Shown here one piece after another: positions 1-8,687 of a DNA stretch of 48,588 nucleotides (position 1 is the first letter of the stretch; each line of letters opens with the position of its first letter). The DNA comes from Carboxydocella sporoproducens DSM 16521. GTDB taxonomy: Bacteria; Bacillota; GCA-003054495; Carboxydocellales; Carboxydocellaceae. The notes below the pieces were generated by a model that worked only from the letters and a program-made list of their open reading frames with translations, did no database searches and was not told where the DNA came from. The stretch covers positions 1-48,588 of the forward strand of contig NZ_FUXM01000013.1 in the NCBI RefSeq assembly GCF_900167165.1, in the 5' to 3' direction. A program made the position numbers and the translations under genes.

Positions 1-260
1 ACTTTGCTGCTTCTCCAATGGATAATAGTTCCATACTTTTAATGTAGCAAAACAGTTAAATACAATCAATTATAGTCTAGTTTTCTGAAGCTGCTGCTTA
101 CCTCCATCCCTCTACCTTCCATCTTATCCAATCGCAGAACCAGAGAAAAGAGCAGGGCTTGCAAAATACTGTATACTTATTCATTTAGGGCAGACAGGAG
201 GAGTGCTGTAGTCGTATAATATTTTAAGATAAGACTCAATATACATGGGAGGGAACCGGG
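1..260. other. Leading intergenic stretch upstream of glcD
   Basis: No convincing open reading frame was seen. A TATAAT hexamer lies at 215-220 and could be a -10 element for the glc operon, but no good -35 sits 16-18 bases upstream. GTATAC at 171-176 is a short palindrome that might belong to an operator. The ribosome binding site GGGAGGG precedes the GTG start at 261. The function of the rest is unknown, and the window edge may cut through a longer regulatory region. Confidence 0.4.
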
Positions 261-1685
261 GTGGCCTTAGCCCAACAAATCCAAACAGAAATTATCCGGA
301 TGCTTGGCCATGAGAAAGTGCTCACCAGCCCATTGGAGCTGGCTTACTATTCTTATGACAGTTCTTTTCTAGCCCGGGAAAAAAGTTTTTTACCTGATCT
401 GGTGGTTTTCCCGACCTCTACTTCTGAAGTCGCTGCCATTATGAAACTGGCCTGGCAGCATGAAATTCCCGTCACCCCCAGGGGAGCCGGAACCGGGGAA
501 ACCTGTGGCTGTGTTCCTGTTAAAGGGGGAATCGTACTGGACCTGAGCCGCTGGAAAACCATCGAAGAAATCGATGCCGCCAATATGCAGGTCTGGGTAC
601 GCCCGGGTGTCATTCACGCTGAGCTAAATGAAGCCCTGGCTCCCTATGGACTTTTCTTTCCCCCTGACCCTGGCAGTACCCGTATGTGCACCATCGGAGG
701 CATGGTAGCCAATAATTCCAGTGGCCTGCGGGCGGTCAAATACGGAGCCACAGAAAACTATGTCCTGGGCCTGGAAGTGGTTCTGCCCAACGGGGAAGTG
801 ATTATTACCGGTGGCACCCGTTCCAAAGCGGTAAAAAGCGTTACCGGCCTCAATTTGACCAAGGTTTTTGTCGGCTCGGAAGGCACTCTGGGTGTGATCA
901 CCAATATCCGCCTGCGCCTCTGGCCCAAACCCAAAGGCCGGGGCATAGCCATGGCGGTTTTCGCCAACCTGGAAGATGCTCCTGCCGCTATCCTGGACGT
1001 CTATCGCGCCGGTATCCTGCCTTCCGGCATCGAAATTATGGATAATTCCGCCATCCGGGCGGTAAGTGAATTCGCCCCGGAACTGAATCTGCCGGTGGAT
1101 GCCCAGGCCATCCTGATCTTTGAAGTGGATGGCAATCCCGCCAGTGTAGCCTGGGAAGGAGAACAAATTCAGCAAATCGTGGGACAGCGGGCCCTGCGCA
1201 TCGAATGGGCCACTGAACCCAAGCGCATGGCTGATCTCTGGCGCGCCCGTGGCGTGGTGGCAACTGCCGCTGCCCGTGTTCGCCCTGATGGCAGCCGGAT
1301 TTTCCACGGGGAAGATATTTCGGTTCCATTTACCCAGGTAACCGAGGCGCTGCGCCGCATTCAGGCCCTGGGGGAAGAATTCGGGGTCAAGGTGGTGGTC
1401 TATGGCCACATCGGAGATGGCAACCTCCATACCGCCCCGGTCATCGACCCGGAAAACCCGGCAGAAGTGGAACAGGCCCACCGTCTGGCTGATGCTATCC
1501 ACCGTCTGGCCGTGGAACTGGGCGGTACCACCACCGGTGAGCATGGCGTCGGCCTGGTCCGCGCTCCTTATGCACGGCTGGAACACGGTTCCGCCCTCAA
1601 AGCTATGTGGGCAGTTAAAAAAGCTCTGGATCCCAAAAATATCATGAATCCGGGGAAAGTGCTGCTGCCTGAGGAGGAGAGCTAA
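261..1685 (+). CDS. glcD: FAD-linked glycolate/lactate oxidase subunit GlcD
   Basis: The 474-residue protein is a flavoprotein dehydrogenase of the GlcD/D-lactate dehydrogenase family, which oxidises 2-hydroxy acids such as glycolate or D-lactate and passes electrons to an Fe-S partner. The N-terminal FAD-binding domain (about residues 40-220) shows PRGAGTGETCG, PPDPGSTRMCTIGGMVANN and GSEGTLGVIT. The C-terminal FAD-oxidase domain ends with GHIGDGNLH and GEHGVG. Length is normal for the family. The start is GTG, chosen because GGGAGGG lies just upstream. It abuts glcF with no gap, so the two are co-transcribed. Whether the substrate is glycolate or lactate cannot be told from sequence. Confidence 0.93.
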   Translation: MALAQQIQTEIIRMLGHEKVLTSPLELAYYSYDSSFLAREKSFLPDLVVFPTSTSEVAAIMKLAWQHEIPVTPRGAGTGETCGCVPVKGGIVLDLSRWKTIEEIDAANMQVWVRPGVIHAELNEALAPYGLFFPPDPGSTRMCTIGGMVANNSSGLRAVKYGATENYVLGLEVVLPNGEVIITGGTRSKAVKSVTGLNLTKVFVGSEGTLGVITNIRLRLWPKPKGRGIAMAVFANLEDAPAAILDVYRAGILPSGIEIMDNSAIRAVSEFAPELNLPVDAQAILIFEVDGNPASVAWEGEQIQQIVGQRALRIEWATEPKRMADLWRARGVVATAAARVRPDGSRIFHGEDISVPFTQVTEALRRIQALGEEFGVKVVVYGHIGDGNLHTAPVIDPENPAEVEQAHRLADAIHRLAVELGGTTTGEHGVGLVRAPYARLEHGSALKAMWAVKKALDPKNIMNPGKVLLPEEES

Positions 1686-2960
1686 ATGCTGGCCCATGAA
1701 CCGGAACTGTTAAATCAGCTGAAAAAATGCGTGCGCTGCGGCCAGTGCCGTTCCGTCTGTCCCGTTTTTGCTGTGCTGGGCAAGGAGTCGGCCGCTCCCC
1801 GGGGCAAGGTGTTTCTGACCGAAATGCTGCACAAGGAAAAACTGCCCCTGTCGGAGGAAATGGCCGGCCAGCTCACAGCCTGTTTGCTCTGTGAAGCCTG
1901 CAGTCAGGAGTGCCCTTCCGGGATTCCCGTGCATCGCTATGTCAGTATCGCCCGCAGCCATCTGGCCAAGAAAGGGTATTATAAATTCAAGCGCCAGCTC
2001 TTCGGCAAGCTCTGGCCCAGAACCCGTTTTCTCTCTCTGGCCGGTGAGCTGCTCAAGGCCTATCAGCATCTGGGTATCCGCAGCCTGGCCCGGGGGCTGG
2101 GGTTGACCCGGTTGCTGCCCGGCTCTCTAGGGCAGGCGGAAGCCGTCCTGACCACCGTCCCCAGGCAACGGGCCCGTCAGCTGCTGCCCACAGTGACTCC
2201 TGCTCAGGGAGAAAAGCGGGGCCGGGTCTATTATTTCCTCGGCTGTGCAACTGACATGCTCTTTCCCCACATCGCCCAGGCCACAGTAAAGGCCTTGAGT
2301 CAGCAGGGCTTTGAGGTGGTAATCAGTCCGGAGCTGAACTGCTGCGGTATGCCCCAGCTGGGTAACGGCGCCCGTGATACCGCTGTCAGCCTGGCGGCCA
2401 GGGTACTAGAGCAAATCGAAACCGCCGGGGCTCAGTGGGTAGTCAGTGATTGTGCCTCCTGTGGCGCAGCTTTAAAGGAATACCCCCAGCTGCTGGCCGG
2501 TACTGAACTGGCAGCCACCGCCCGTACCTGGGCTGAGCGCACGCGGGAAGTTACCGCTTTCCTGGCCGAGCAAGGCCTGCGGGAAATTACCGCTTCCAGT
2601 ACATTACCCCTGACTGTAACCATCCATGACCCCTGTCACCTGGCCCGGGGCCTGAAACAAAAAGCCGCCCTGCGTCTGTTCCTGCAGCAGCTGCCGGGAG
2701 TGGAAGTGCGGGAAATGGCTCAGGCTGACCGCTGTTGCGGGGGGGCCGGCACCTTTTTCGCCACCAACTATCAGCTGTCCCAGACTATCCTGGCGGAAAA
2801 GGTAGCCAATATCCGCCAGAGTGGGGCTCAGGTAGTGGTCACTCCCTGTCCAGGCTGTATTTTGCAAATCAGCCATGGCTTGCGGCAGCAGGGACTGCCG
2901 GTACTGGTGAAACACCCGGTGGAATTGCTTACTTCCCTTTCGCCCAGGGACTATAAATAG
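1686..2960 (+). CDS. glcF: Glycolate oxidase iron-sulfur subunit GlcF
   Basis: The 424-residue protein is the electron-transfer partner of GlcD. Two ferredoxin-type [4Fe-4S] motifs lie near the N-terminus: CVRCGQCRSVCP (C15, C18, C21, C25) and CLLCEACSQECP (C66, C69, C72, C76). Two CCG (heterodisulfide-reductase-like) domains follow, with CCGMPQLGNG, HDPCHLARG and CCGGAGTFF. The ATG directly follows the glcD stop, with GAGGAGGAG inside the end of glcD as ribosome binding site, so translation is probably coupled. No separate GlcE is seen, which is common in Firmicutes. Its 3' end overlaps the convergent gerC remnant by about 32 bases. Confidence 0.93.
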   Translation: MLAHEPELLNQLKKCVRCGQCRSVCPVFAVLGKESAAPRGKVFLTEMLHKEKLPLSEEMAGQLTACLLCEACSQECPSGIPVHRYVSIARSHLAKKGYYKFKRQLFGKLWPRTRFLSLAGELLKAYQHLGIRSLARGLGLTRLLPGSLGQAEAVLTTVPRQRARQLLPTVTPAQGEKRGRVYYFLGCATDMLFPHIAQATVKALSQQGFEVVISPELNCCGMPQLGNGARDTAVSLAARVLEQIETAGAQWVVSDCASCGAALKEYPQLLAGTELAATARTWAERTREVTAFLAEQGLREITASSTLPLTVTIHDPCHLARGLKQKAALRLFLQQLPGVEVREMAQADRCCGGAGTFFATNYQLSQTILAEKVANIRQSGAQVVVTPCPGCILQISHGLRQQGLPVLVKHPVELLTSLSPRDYK

Positions 2961-3795
2961 TGGTAGATAAACGCCGTACTCTTACTTTAATCTTCAATTC
3001 CAGATGAGCGGTGGGCATTACTTCACTCCACCGCTCTTTCACTTTTTCCCAAATTTCCGGTTTTTCAGCAGCTAGCGCCGCCCCCAGACCGAATATATCG
3101 GCTCGGGTCTGGCGTTGTTTGTTCCAGGCCAGTTGAATTTCCTGAAGTATCATTCTGGTTAAGTGCTGTTCCAATTGCTTTACATTCGGACCAGTAGCCG
3201 GGTTGGTAAATCCGCTTTTTTCCCCGAGATTGCCTTCCACCTCCAACTCTAATTGATAATAGGGTTTACCATTTCGCCAGCCAGGCTTGAGCCGTCTTTT
3301 TTCTATCCGAATAATTTCAAAGGAAATTTTTCCTCCTCCTGGCTGGGGTGCAACGATAATCCCGCTCTGTACCTTGCCTTTAACCCACAATACCCCCCGG
3401 GTCTCTCTGGCATCCAGCCAGCCTGCTAGCCGTGTACCTTTTAAAAAGGCTGCCCCAGCCATATAGAGTACTCTTTCCGGCAATAATTCCCCCCGTTGTT
3501 CTACCTCCAGCCCTAAAACCTCCCGGCTGTATTTTTGCCAGCTCAGTGGCTCAACCGCTGTCGCCAGCGGTGCCTGTGCTCCCTGGCTGGCCAGGGCAGC
3601 AAGAAAATCTCCCATTTTCACTTTTACAGTACCAGAAGTACCAGAAGCAACTTTTTCCACCTGGTCTTTAAGAAAAGTCGCCGGCAGGGGTGTATAAGGA
3701 GGAGCATTTTGCAGTACCTGGTAAGCCTTGCCTCTAGCAACCAAAACATAGGGTGTACCCCGTAATTCATGATCAGAGCTGAGAGGATTATGCAA
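2929..3795 (-). pseudogene. 5'-truncated Ger(x)C-family spore germination protein
   Basis: The 288-residue frame matches the C-terminal three quarters of Ger(x)C lipoproteins, the C component of nutrient germinant receptors. Visible family features are AAFLKGTRLAGWLDARETRG followed by VLWVKGK, and ADIFGLG near the C-terminus. Intact GerC proteins are about 370-400 residues and begin with a lipoprotein signal peptide; both signal and lipobox are missing here. The only start is TTG at 3795, an in-frame TAA lies immediately upstream, and there is no ribosome binding site. It sits just past the polX terminator with no gerA or gerB nearby. I read it as a decayed orphan. A leaderless cytoplasmic product is possible but unlikely. 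Confidence 0.7.
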
Positions 3796-3803
3796 TTAAG
3801 CAT

Positions 3804-3844
3804 AAAAAATCCCTCCCCGGGTTAGCTTTTCCAAGGAGGGATTT
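3804..3844 (-). terminator. Rho-independent terminator of polX
   Basis: On the minus strand AAATCCCTCC (3844-3835) pairs with GGAGGGATTT (3816-3807), and a run of T follows. The stem begins inside the last codons of polX and the polX stop codon lies in the loop, so terminator and gene end overlap. Confidence 0.85.
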
Positions 3845-5546
3845 GGCTATTCAGGACATCCTTTGCAGTTAACCAGCCTTTACGGGCGATATTGACCCCA
3901 TAAATGACATAGCCCAGTTCTTCCCGGCGATGGGCATCGGGATTGATGGCGATTTTAACTCCCAGCTCCCGGGCCCGGCGGCACCAGCGCCAGTCCAGGT
4001 CCAGGCGATAGGGATTGGCATTGAGTTCAATGGCCTTGCCATAGCGGGAAGCAGCCTGCAAAATCTCTTCCAGATCCACCGGATACCCTGGCCGGGCCAG
4101 CAACAATCTGCCCGTGGGATGGCCCAGCATGGTGACCGCTGGATGCTCCAGAGCTCGCAGCAGGCGCCGGGTCATCAGCTTTTCATCCTGTTTAAAACCG
4201 GAATGGACAGAAGCAATAACAAAATCAAAGCTGGCCAGCACCTCATCAGGATAATCCAGCCCACCATCAGGCAGGATATCCACTTCTATCCCTTTCAAGA
4301 GGCGAAAATCTATGCCTTCTTCCTGCCACTTACGGTTGAGGACATCAATCTCCCGCTGCTGGCGCTGGATATCCTCCAGGGAGAGACCGTGGGCATAATA
4401 AGCAGAGCGGCTGTGGTCAGCGATACCAAGAAATTTCCAGCCCAGCCTGCGGGCGGCCTCAGCCATATCCGCCAGGGTGTGGATGCCATCACTGTAATTG
4501 GTATGGACATGCCATACTCCCTTCAGATCAGAAAGGTTCACCAGTTCTGGCAGCTGCCCCTTTTCCGCCACTTCAATCTCGCCCAGACCCTCTCGCAGCT
4601 CCGGCGGGATATAAGGCAGGCCCAGGGCTGCATAGGCCTCACGCTCAGAAGTAGCAGCGGCTACCGGTTTCTCTTCCTGGAACAGGCCGTATTCATTGAG
4701 CTTTAAGCCCTGTTTTTTGGCCCGCTGGCGCAGGAGAGTATTGTGTTCCTTGCTGCCGGTAAAATGGAGCCAGGTCCAGGCGAATTCCTCTCCTTTGGCC
4801 AGCCGCAGGTCACAGTTGATACCAGACATCAGCTCCAGAGTCAGCTTGTTTTCGCCGCCACTTGATACCGCTTTGACCAGGGACAGTTGCTCCAGAGCTG
4901 CCCGGAATTGCTGCCAGTCAGTACCCGGGGCCAGTTCCACCACCAGGTCCAGATCCTTGACCACTTCCAGTAAACGGCGCCAGCTGCCCGCCATCTCGGC
5001 GCGCTTAACCTGAGGCAACAGACGCAGCTCGGCCAGCAAGTCAAAGCCGATGACATTGGCCTCAGCCCAGCGCCAGCGCCCGGCATATTCCCGCCGTTTC
5101 TCGATAGCGGCCAGAATATTGGCCTGGCTTTTGGCCCCAAAACCCGGCAGGGTCAGGAGCCGATTCTCCCGGCAGGCATATTCCAGTTCCCCGGGATTAC
5201 TGATTCCCAGCTCCCGGTATAAGGTTCCCACTTTTTTCGGGCCCAGTCCGGGTATCGCCAGCATTTCCAGCACGCCTGGCGGAAACTCATTCCGCAGTTC
5301 TTCATAGGCAGAGGACCGCCCCTCTACTACCAGCTCCCGGATTTGTTCCGCCAGGCTCTTGCCGATACCTTTGATTTCTTCCAGCTGGCCGCTGTCAACC
5401 AGCTGGTTCAGGTCTTCGGTCAGGGTCTCCACAATGCGGGCCCCGCCGTAAAAAGCCCGGGCCTTAAAGGGGTTTTCCCCTTTCAGTTCCAGCAACTTGC
5501 CGATTTCTTCCAGCACATGGGCTACCTGTTTTTTATCCATCTTCAT
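3822..5546 (-). CDS. polX: DNA polymerase/3'-5' exonuclease PolX
   Basis: The 574-residue protein is a family X DNA polymerase with a C-terminal PHP nuclease domain, involved in gap filling and base-excision repair. The N-terminal part (about 1-310) carries helix-hairpin-helix segments (IKGIGKSLAEQI, IPGLGPKKV, LPGFGAKSQ) and the Pol beta palm (GSWRR...KDLDLVVE). The PHP domain (about 335-570) has HVHTNYSDG, GIADHS, KGIEVDI, ASVHS, LGHP and INPDAH metal-binding motifs. Length is typical. The ATG overlaps the stop of the upstream hydrolase in an ATGA arrangement, so the two are translationally coupled. AGAAGGGG is the ribosome binding site. Confidence 0.96.
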   Translation of the reverse strand: MKMDKKQVAHVLEEIGKLLELKGENPFKARAFYGGARIVETLTEDLNQLVDSGQLEEIKGIGKSLAEQIRELVVEGRSSAYEELRNEFPPGVLEMLAIPGLGPKKVGTLYRELGISNPGELEYACRENRLLTLPGFGAKSQANILAAIEKRREYAGRWRWAEANVIGFDLLAELRLLPQVKRAEMAGSWRRLLEVVKDLDLVVELAPGTDWQQFRAALEQLSLVKAVSSGGENKLTLELMSGINCDLRLAKGEEFAWTWLHFTGSKEHNTLLRQRAKKQGLKLNEYGLFQEEKPVAAATSEREAYAALGLPYIPPELREGLGEIEVAEKGQLPELVNLSDLKGVWHVHTNYSDGIHTLADMAEAARRLGWKFLGIADHSRSAYYAHGLSLEDIQRQQREIDVLNRKWQEEGIDFRLLKGIEVDILPDGGLDYPDEVLASFDFVIASVHSGFKQDEKLMTRRLLRALEHPAVTMLGHPTGRLLLARPGYPVDLEEILQAASRYGKAIELNANPYRLDLDWRWCRRARELGVKIAINPDAHRREELGYVIYGVNIARKGWLTAKDVLNSQIPPWKS

Positions 5547-6451
5547 TCCCCTTCTGCCAGCTGCAGATGTTTGCGGATGGTCAACTGTTCCCAGGCATTG
5601 ATCCAGGGATCCACCTGGAAACGGGCAGGATAAAAAATCCCCTGGACTGCGATTTCAGCTACCGAAAGACCCTGACGCCAGAGAGTCAGGATTTTTTCAT
5701 GTTTATGGTCGATAATTTGCAAGTATTCCTTTAAACGCCGATAAAACTCATCTTTACTCAATAGCTCAGGTACATGCGAGGTAAGATAGTATTTTGCCGG
5801 CAGTTCCAGCAAAGCCAGAGCCGACTGCCGGTAGGCGGTGATGTCCCCATCTTCCCCCATATACCAGGGCCCGAATTCCGTCAGATCCACGTCAGCAGTA
5901 AAGACCAGTTTCTCCTCCGGGAACCAGAGACAGGCCATGCCGGCAGTATGGCCCGGTGTATGCAGGAAGACCAGGGGTAAATCCCCCAGGTCCATCGGTT
6001 CTCCATAAGGATAGGTCCCATCAACTCGGCCGGTGGACCAGAGCCATTCCTGGCGACCCCAGGGAGCCAGACTCTGTCCCTTGATCCGATCAGCCTGCAA
6101 ATCCGCCAGCCAGGCCGCTACTTTTTCCTCTCCCAGGGCCCAGGTTATCCCAATAGTGCGCACTAGCTGCCGTAAATCCAGTAAATTAGGGGCATCGATG
6201 GGATTACTCCAGATTTCCGCCTGTTCTTTAAACAAATAGGTATAGACTACATGGTCAAAATGGTAGTGGGTCAGATAGACCCGCTCTACCGGCAACCTTG
6301 CTTTCAGGGCCTGCAGTTTTTCCTCTCCGGCCCCGGCATCCACCAGAGCCTTGACTTCCTTGCCTTCCAGGTAGAGGTTGTTACTGTAAGGAAAATTGGC
6401 CCCGCGCTCACCAAAGATTACTTTTATTCTCCCTTTCTCCCGGTCAAACAT
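5543..6451 (-). CDS. Metallo-beta-lactamase-fold hydrolase
   Basis: The protein of about 302 residues belongs to the MBL-fold superfamily. It shows the dinuclear zinc motif HYHFDH, a second ligand region HTPGHTAG, and ADVDLTEFG providing the bridging aspartate. A C-terminal helical extension is present. The start at 6451 was preferred over an upstream in-frame start at 6553 because GGGGGGGAG lies just ahead of the ATG and the longer form would overlap the neighbouring gene. It overlaps polX by four bases. The substrate is unknown; candidates are a hydroxyacyl-glutathione-like thioester or a nucleic-acid-related substrate given the polX linkage. Confidence 0.85.
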   Translation of the reverse strand: MFDREKGRIKVIFGERGANFPYSNNLYLEGKEVKALVDAGAGEEKLQALKARLPVERVYLTHYHFDHVVYTYLFKEQAEIWSNPIDAPNLLDLRQLVRTIGITWALGEEKVAAWLADLQADRIKGQSLAPWGRQEWLWSTGRVDGTYPYGEPMDLGDLPLVFLHTPGHTAGMACLWFPEEKLVFTADVDLTEFGPWYMGEDGDITAYRQSALALLELPAKYYLTSHVPELLSKDEFYRRLKEYLQIIDHKHEKILTLWRQGLSVAEIAVQGIFYPARFQVDPWINAWEQLTIRKHLQLAEGE

Positions 6452-6497
6452 CTTGCTCCCCCCCCTTTTACCATCATAGGGGTTCTGGCAAGCAATG

Positions 6498-8294
6498 TCA
6501 AATGCGGCGCAGCAGCAAGGGCACAATTTCCCCCGGTGGTAAGGGTTTGCCAAAGTAGAAACCCTGGGCCAGGTGGCACTGGCTTTCCCGCAGAAACTCC
6601 AGCTGTTCCCGGGTTTCCACCCCTTCCGCCACTACATGTAAATTCAGGGCCTGTCCCAGGCGAATAATAGCGGTTACCACCGTAGTGTCACTGGGATGAT
6701 GAGGTGCCTGACGGATAAAGGACTTGTCTATCTTCAAGGCAGTTAAAGGAAAACGGGTCAAATAACTGAGGGAAGAATAACCCGTACCGAAATCATCGAT
6801 GGCTACATGAATCCCCAGTTCTCGCAGTTCCTTGAGAATATCAATGGTTCGCTCTACATCTTTAATAGCGGTGCTTTCAGTAATCTCCAGCTCCAGCCAG
6901 CGGGGATCCAGGCCGGTTTCCTTCAGTATTCCCTTGACCATGGGTACAAAATCATCCTGAAGAAACTGGCGGGCGGAAATGTTAACTGCCACCCGCAGGG
7001 AAGAAAGCCCCGCTTCCTGCCAGAGCCGGTTTTGCCGGCAGGCCTGGTAGAGTACCCATTCCCCGATGGGAACAATCAGGCCGCTTTCTTCGGCAAGGGG
7101 AATAAAATCGCCGGGGCTGATGGGACCTTTGTCCCGATGTTGCCAGCGCAGTAATGCTTCCACTCCTATCAACTGACCGTTTTCCACCAGCACCTGGGGC
7201 TGATAATGCAGGCTTAATTCCTTCTGCGCCAGGGCCTGGTCCAGATCGGCTTTCAGCTGCATGTTTTCCAGGCTTTTGGCCCCCATGTCCCGATCAAAGA
7301 CCCGGCAAAGATTGCGACCCTGTTCCTTGGCTTCAAACAGGGCGGTATCCGCCTGCCTCATTAATTCCTCTTTATCAATGCCCTGCTGAGGAGCCAGGGT
7401 AATCCCGATACTGACGGAAGTATAGATTTTTTCCCCTTTGATCTTAAACGGCTCTGCCATAATTTTAATCAGCCTGCGGGCCAGCTCCAGCGCTTCCTTC
7501 TCTGTCCCAATCCCCTGAGCCAGGACGGCAAATTTATCCCCGCTGAGACGAGCAATCCGCAGCTTTTCTCCCCCGCTCTCCAGCAGGCGCCGGGCTGTTT
7601 GCAACAGCAATTCATCTCCCGCCAGAAAGCCCAGAGTATCATTGACAAATTTCAACCGGTCCAGGTCCACGAACATAACCGCCACCGTGTCCAGGTTTAG
7701 CCTTACCAGTTCTAAAGCCTGGGCCAGCTGCTCACAAAACCAGCGCCGGTTTGGTAAACCCGTCACCGGGTCCCGGTAAGCCATTTGCCGCAATTTTTCC
7801 TCCAGTTGCAGGCGTTCCAGTTCCAATACAGCCCGCATGGTAAAAATCTTTAGCACTTTTTCTACCACTTGCTGATCCCGTAGAGGCTGACGATCCAGGG
7901 CCAGCAAGAGCCCCAGCAATCTCCCTTCAGCATCAAGAAGGGGAGCAGCAACACAGCTTTCTAACTTTCCCTTCAGGAGAGGGAATGTCGGAGCCTGGCT
8001 CAACCCCTGCGGGCAGCAACAAAACTGTCCTGCTATCAGCCTGGCACAGGGGAGTTCCTTCAGATTAAAGCAGAAATTATCCCAGGCCAACCCTTCAGCC
8101 CAAACGGCAACAGTGCGCACCTGGTTAGTTTCCGGTAAATATTCACCCACCAGCACATGGCTCATTTTCAACAAGCGGGCCAGATAATAAACAAGCTGCT
8201 GGAAAAAAGCCTGACCAGTGGCTCGGGCCAGACTACCAGCAGTATTCTCCGCTAAAGCCATGTCTATTAGATTTTCTCTTTCTTTTTCTTTCAT
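6498..8294 (-). CDS. GAF-GGDEF-EAL cyclic di-GMP phosphodiesterase
   Basis: The protein of about 598 residues has an N-terminal GAF-like sensor domain (to about 160), a GGDEF domain (about 165-330) and an EAL domain (about 345-595). The EAL domain keeps its catalytic signatures: [37 protein letters not shown] and AEGVET. The GGDEF active-site loop reads SGDKF, so cyclase activity is doubtful and net c-di-GMP hydrolysis is expected. Two N-terminal Met codons exist; 8294 was chosen because GAGGAG lies 10 bases upstream, while the ATG at 8312 lacks a site. No membrane segment is seen, so it is probably cytosolic. Confidence 0.92.
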   Translation of the reverse strand: MKEKERENLIDMALAENTAGSLARATGQAFFQQLVYYLARLLKMSHVLVGEYLPETNQVRTVAVWAEGLAWDNFCFNLKELPCARLIAGQFCCCPQGLSQAPTFPLLKGKLESCVAAPLLDAEGRLLGLLLALDRQPLRDQQVVEKVLKIFTMRAVLELERLQLEEKLRQMAYRDPVTGLPNRRWFCEQLAQALELVRLNLDTVAVMFVDLDRLKFVNDTLGFLAGDELLLQTARRLLESGGEKLRIARLSGDKFAVLAQGIGTEKEALELARRLIKIMAEPFKIKGEKIYTSVSIGITLAPQQGIDKEELMRQADTALFEAKEQGRNLCRVFDRDMGAKSLENMQLKADLDQALAQKELSLHYQPQVLVENGQLIGVEALLRWQHRDKGPISPGDFIPLAEESGLIVPIGEWVLYQACRQNRLWQEAGLSSLRVAVNISARQFLQDDFVPMVKGILKETGLDPRWLELEITESTAIKDVERTIDILKELRELGIHVAIDDFGTGYSSLSYLTRFPLTALKIDKSFIRQAPHHPSDTTVVTAIIRLGQALNLHVVAEGVETREQLEFLRESQCHLAQGFYFGKPLPPGEIVPLLLRRI

Positions 8295-8413
8295 CCTGTT
8301 CGCTCTCCTCATGCTGCCATTTTTTATTTTTAATACTTCGCTACAATTCTAATAAATCCTTGTGATTAAAGACTCATTTTTTAAAAGTTGCAATTTTATG
8401 GACAATATTTGCA

Positions 8414-8572
8414 TTAATCTCCATCGCAGTCCACATCAACTTTAGCATCCTTAATACGGATACTGATGGACATAAAGTCATTTTCCAGTTTGATTTTTTT
8501 CTTTCGCCCATCCTCCGACTGGCGAATTTTCACTTTCAGTTTGTCTTTGCTACAGTCATCATTATGGCCCAT
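8414..8572 (-). CDS. Small highly charged hypothetical protein (52 aa)
   Basis: The 52-codon frame begins MGHNDDCSKDKLKVKIRQS and ends KDAKVDVDCDGD. It is rich in Lys and Asp with two Cys and no hydrophobic segment. An excellent ribosome binding site, GGAGGTG, lies six bases before the ATG, which is the main reason for calling it real. It is transcribed divergently from the multicopper oxidase gene, with only about 115 bases between the starts, so the two may share regulation. Function is unknown. The acidic C-terminus could bind metal ions, which is speculation. Confidence 0.65.
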   Translation of the reverse strand: MGHNDDCSKDKLKVKIRQSEDGRKKKIKLENDFMSISIRIKDAKVDVDCDGD

Positions 8573-8687
8573 TTTGCCCACCTCCGGGCTTTTTTGCTAT
8601 ATTTTATGGGCATAAAGCCAGAAAGGTGTCAAAGCACTCATTTGCCCGGCGGTCCATAATATAGAGAAGGAACAAATAGCGGGAGGG

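Noticed and set aside
624-1697. 357-codon open frame on the - strand opposite glcD
   Set aside because: Antisense shadow of a well-supported flavoprotein gene, with no start signals or recognisable motifs.
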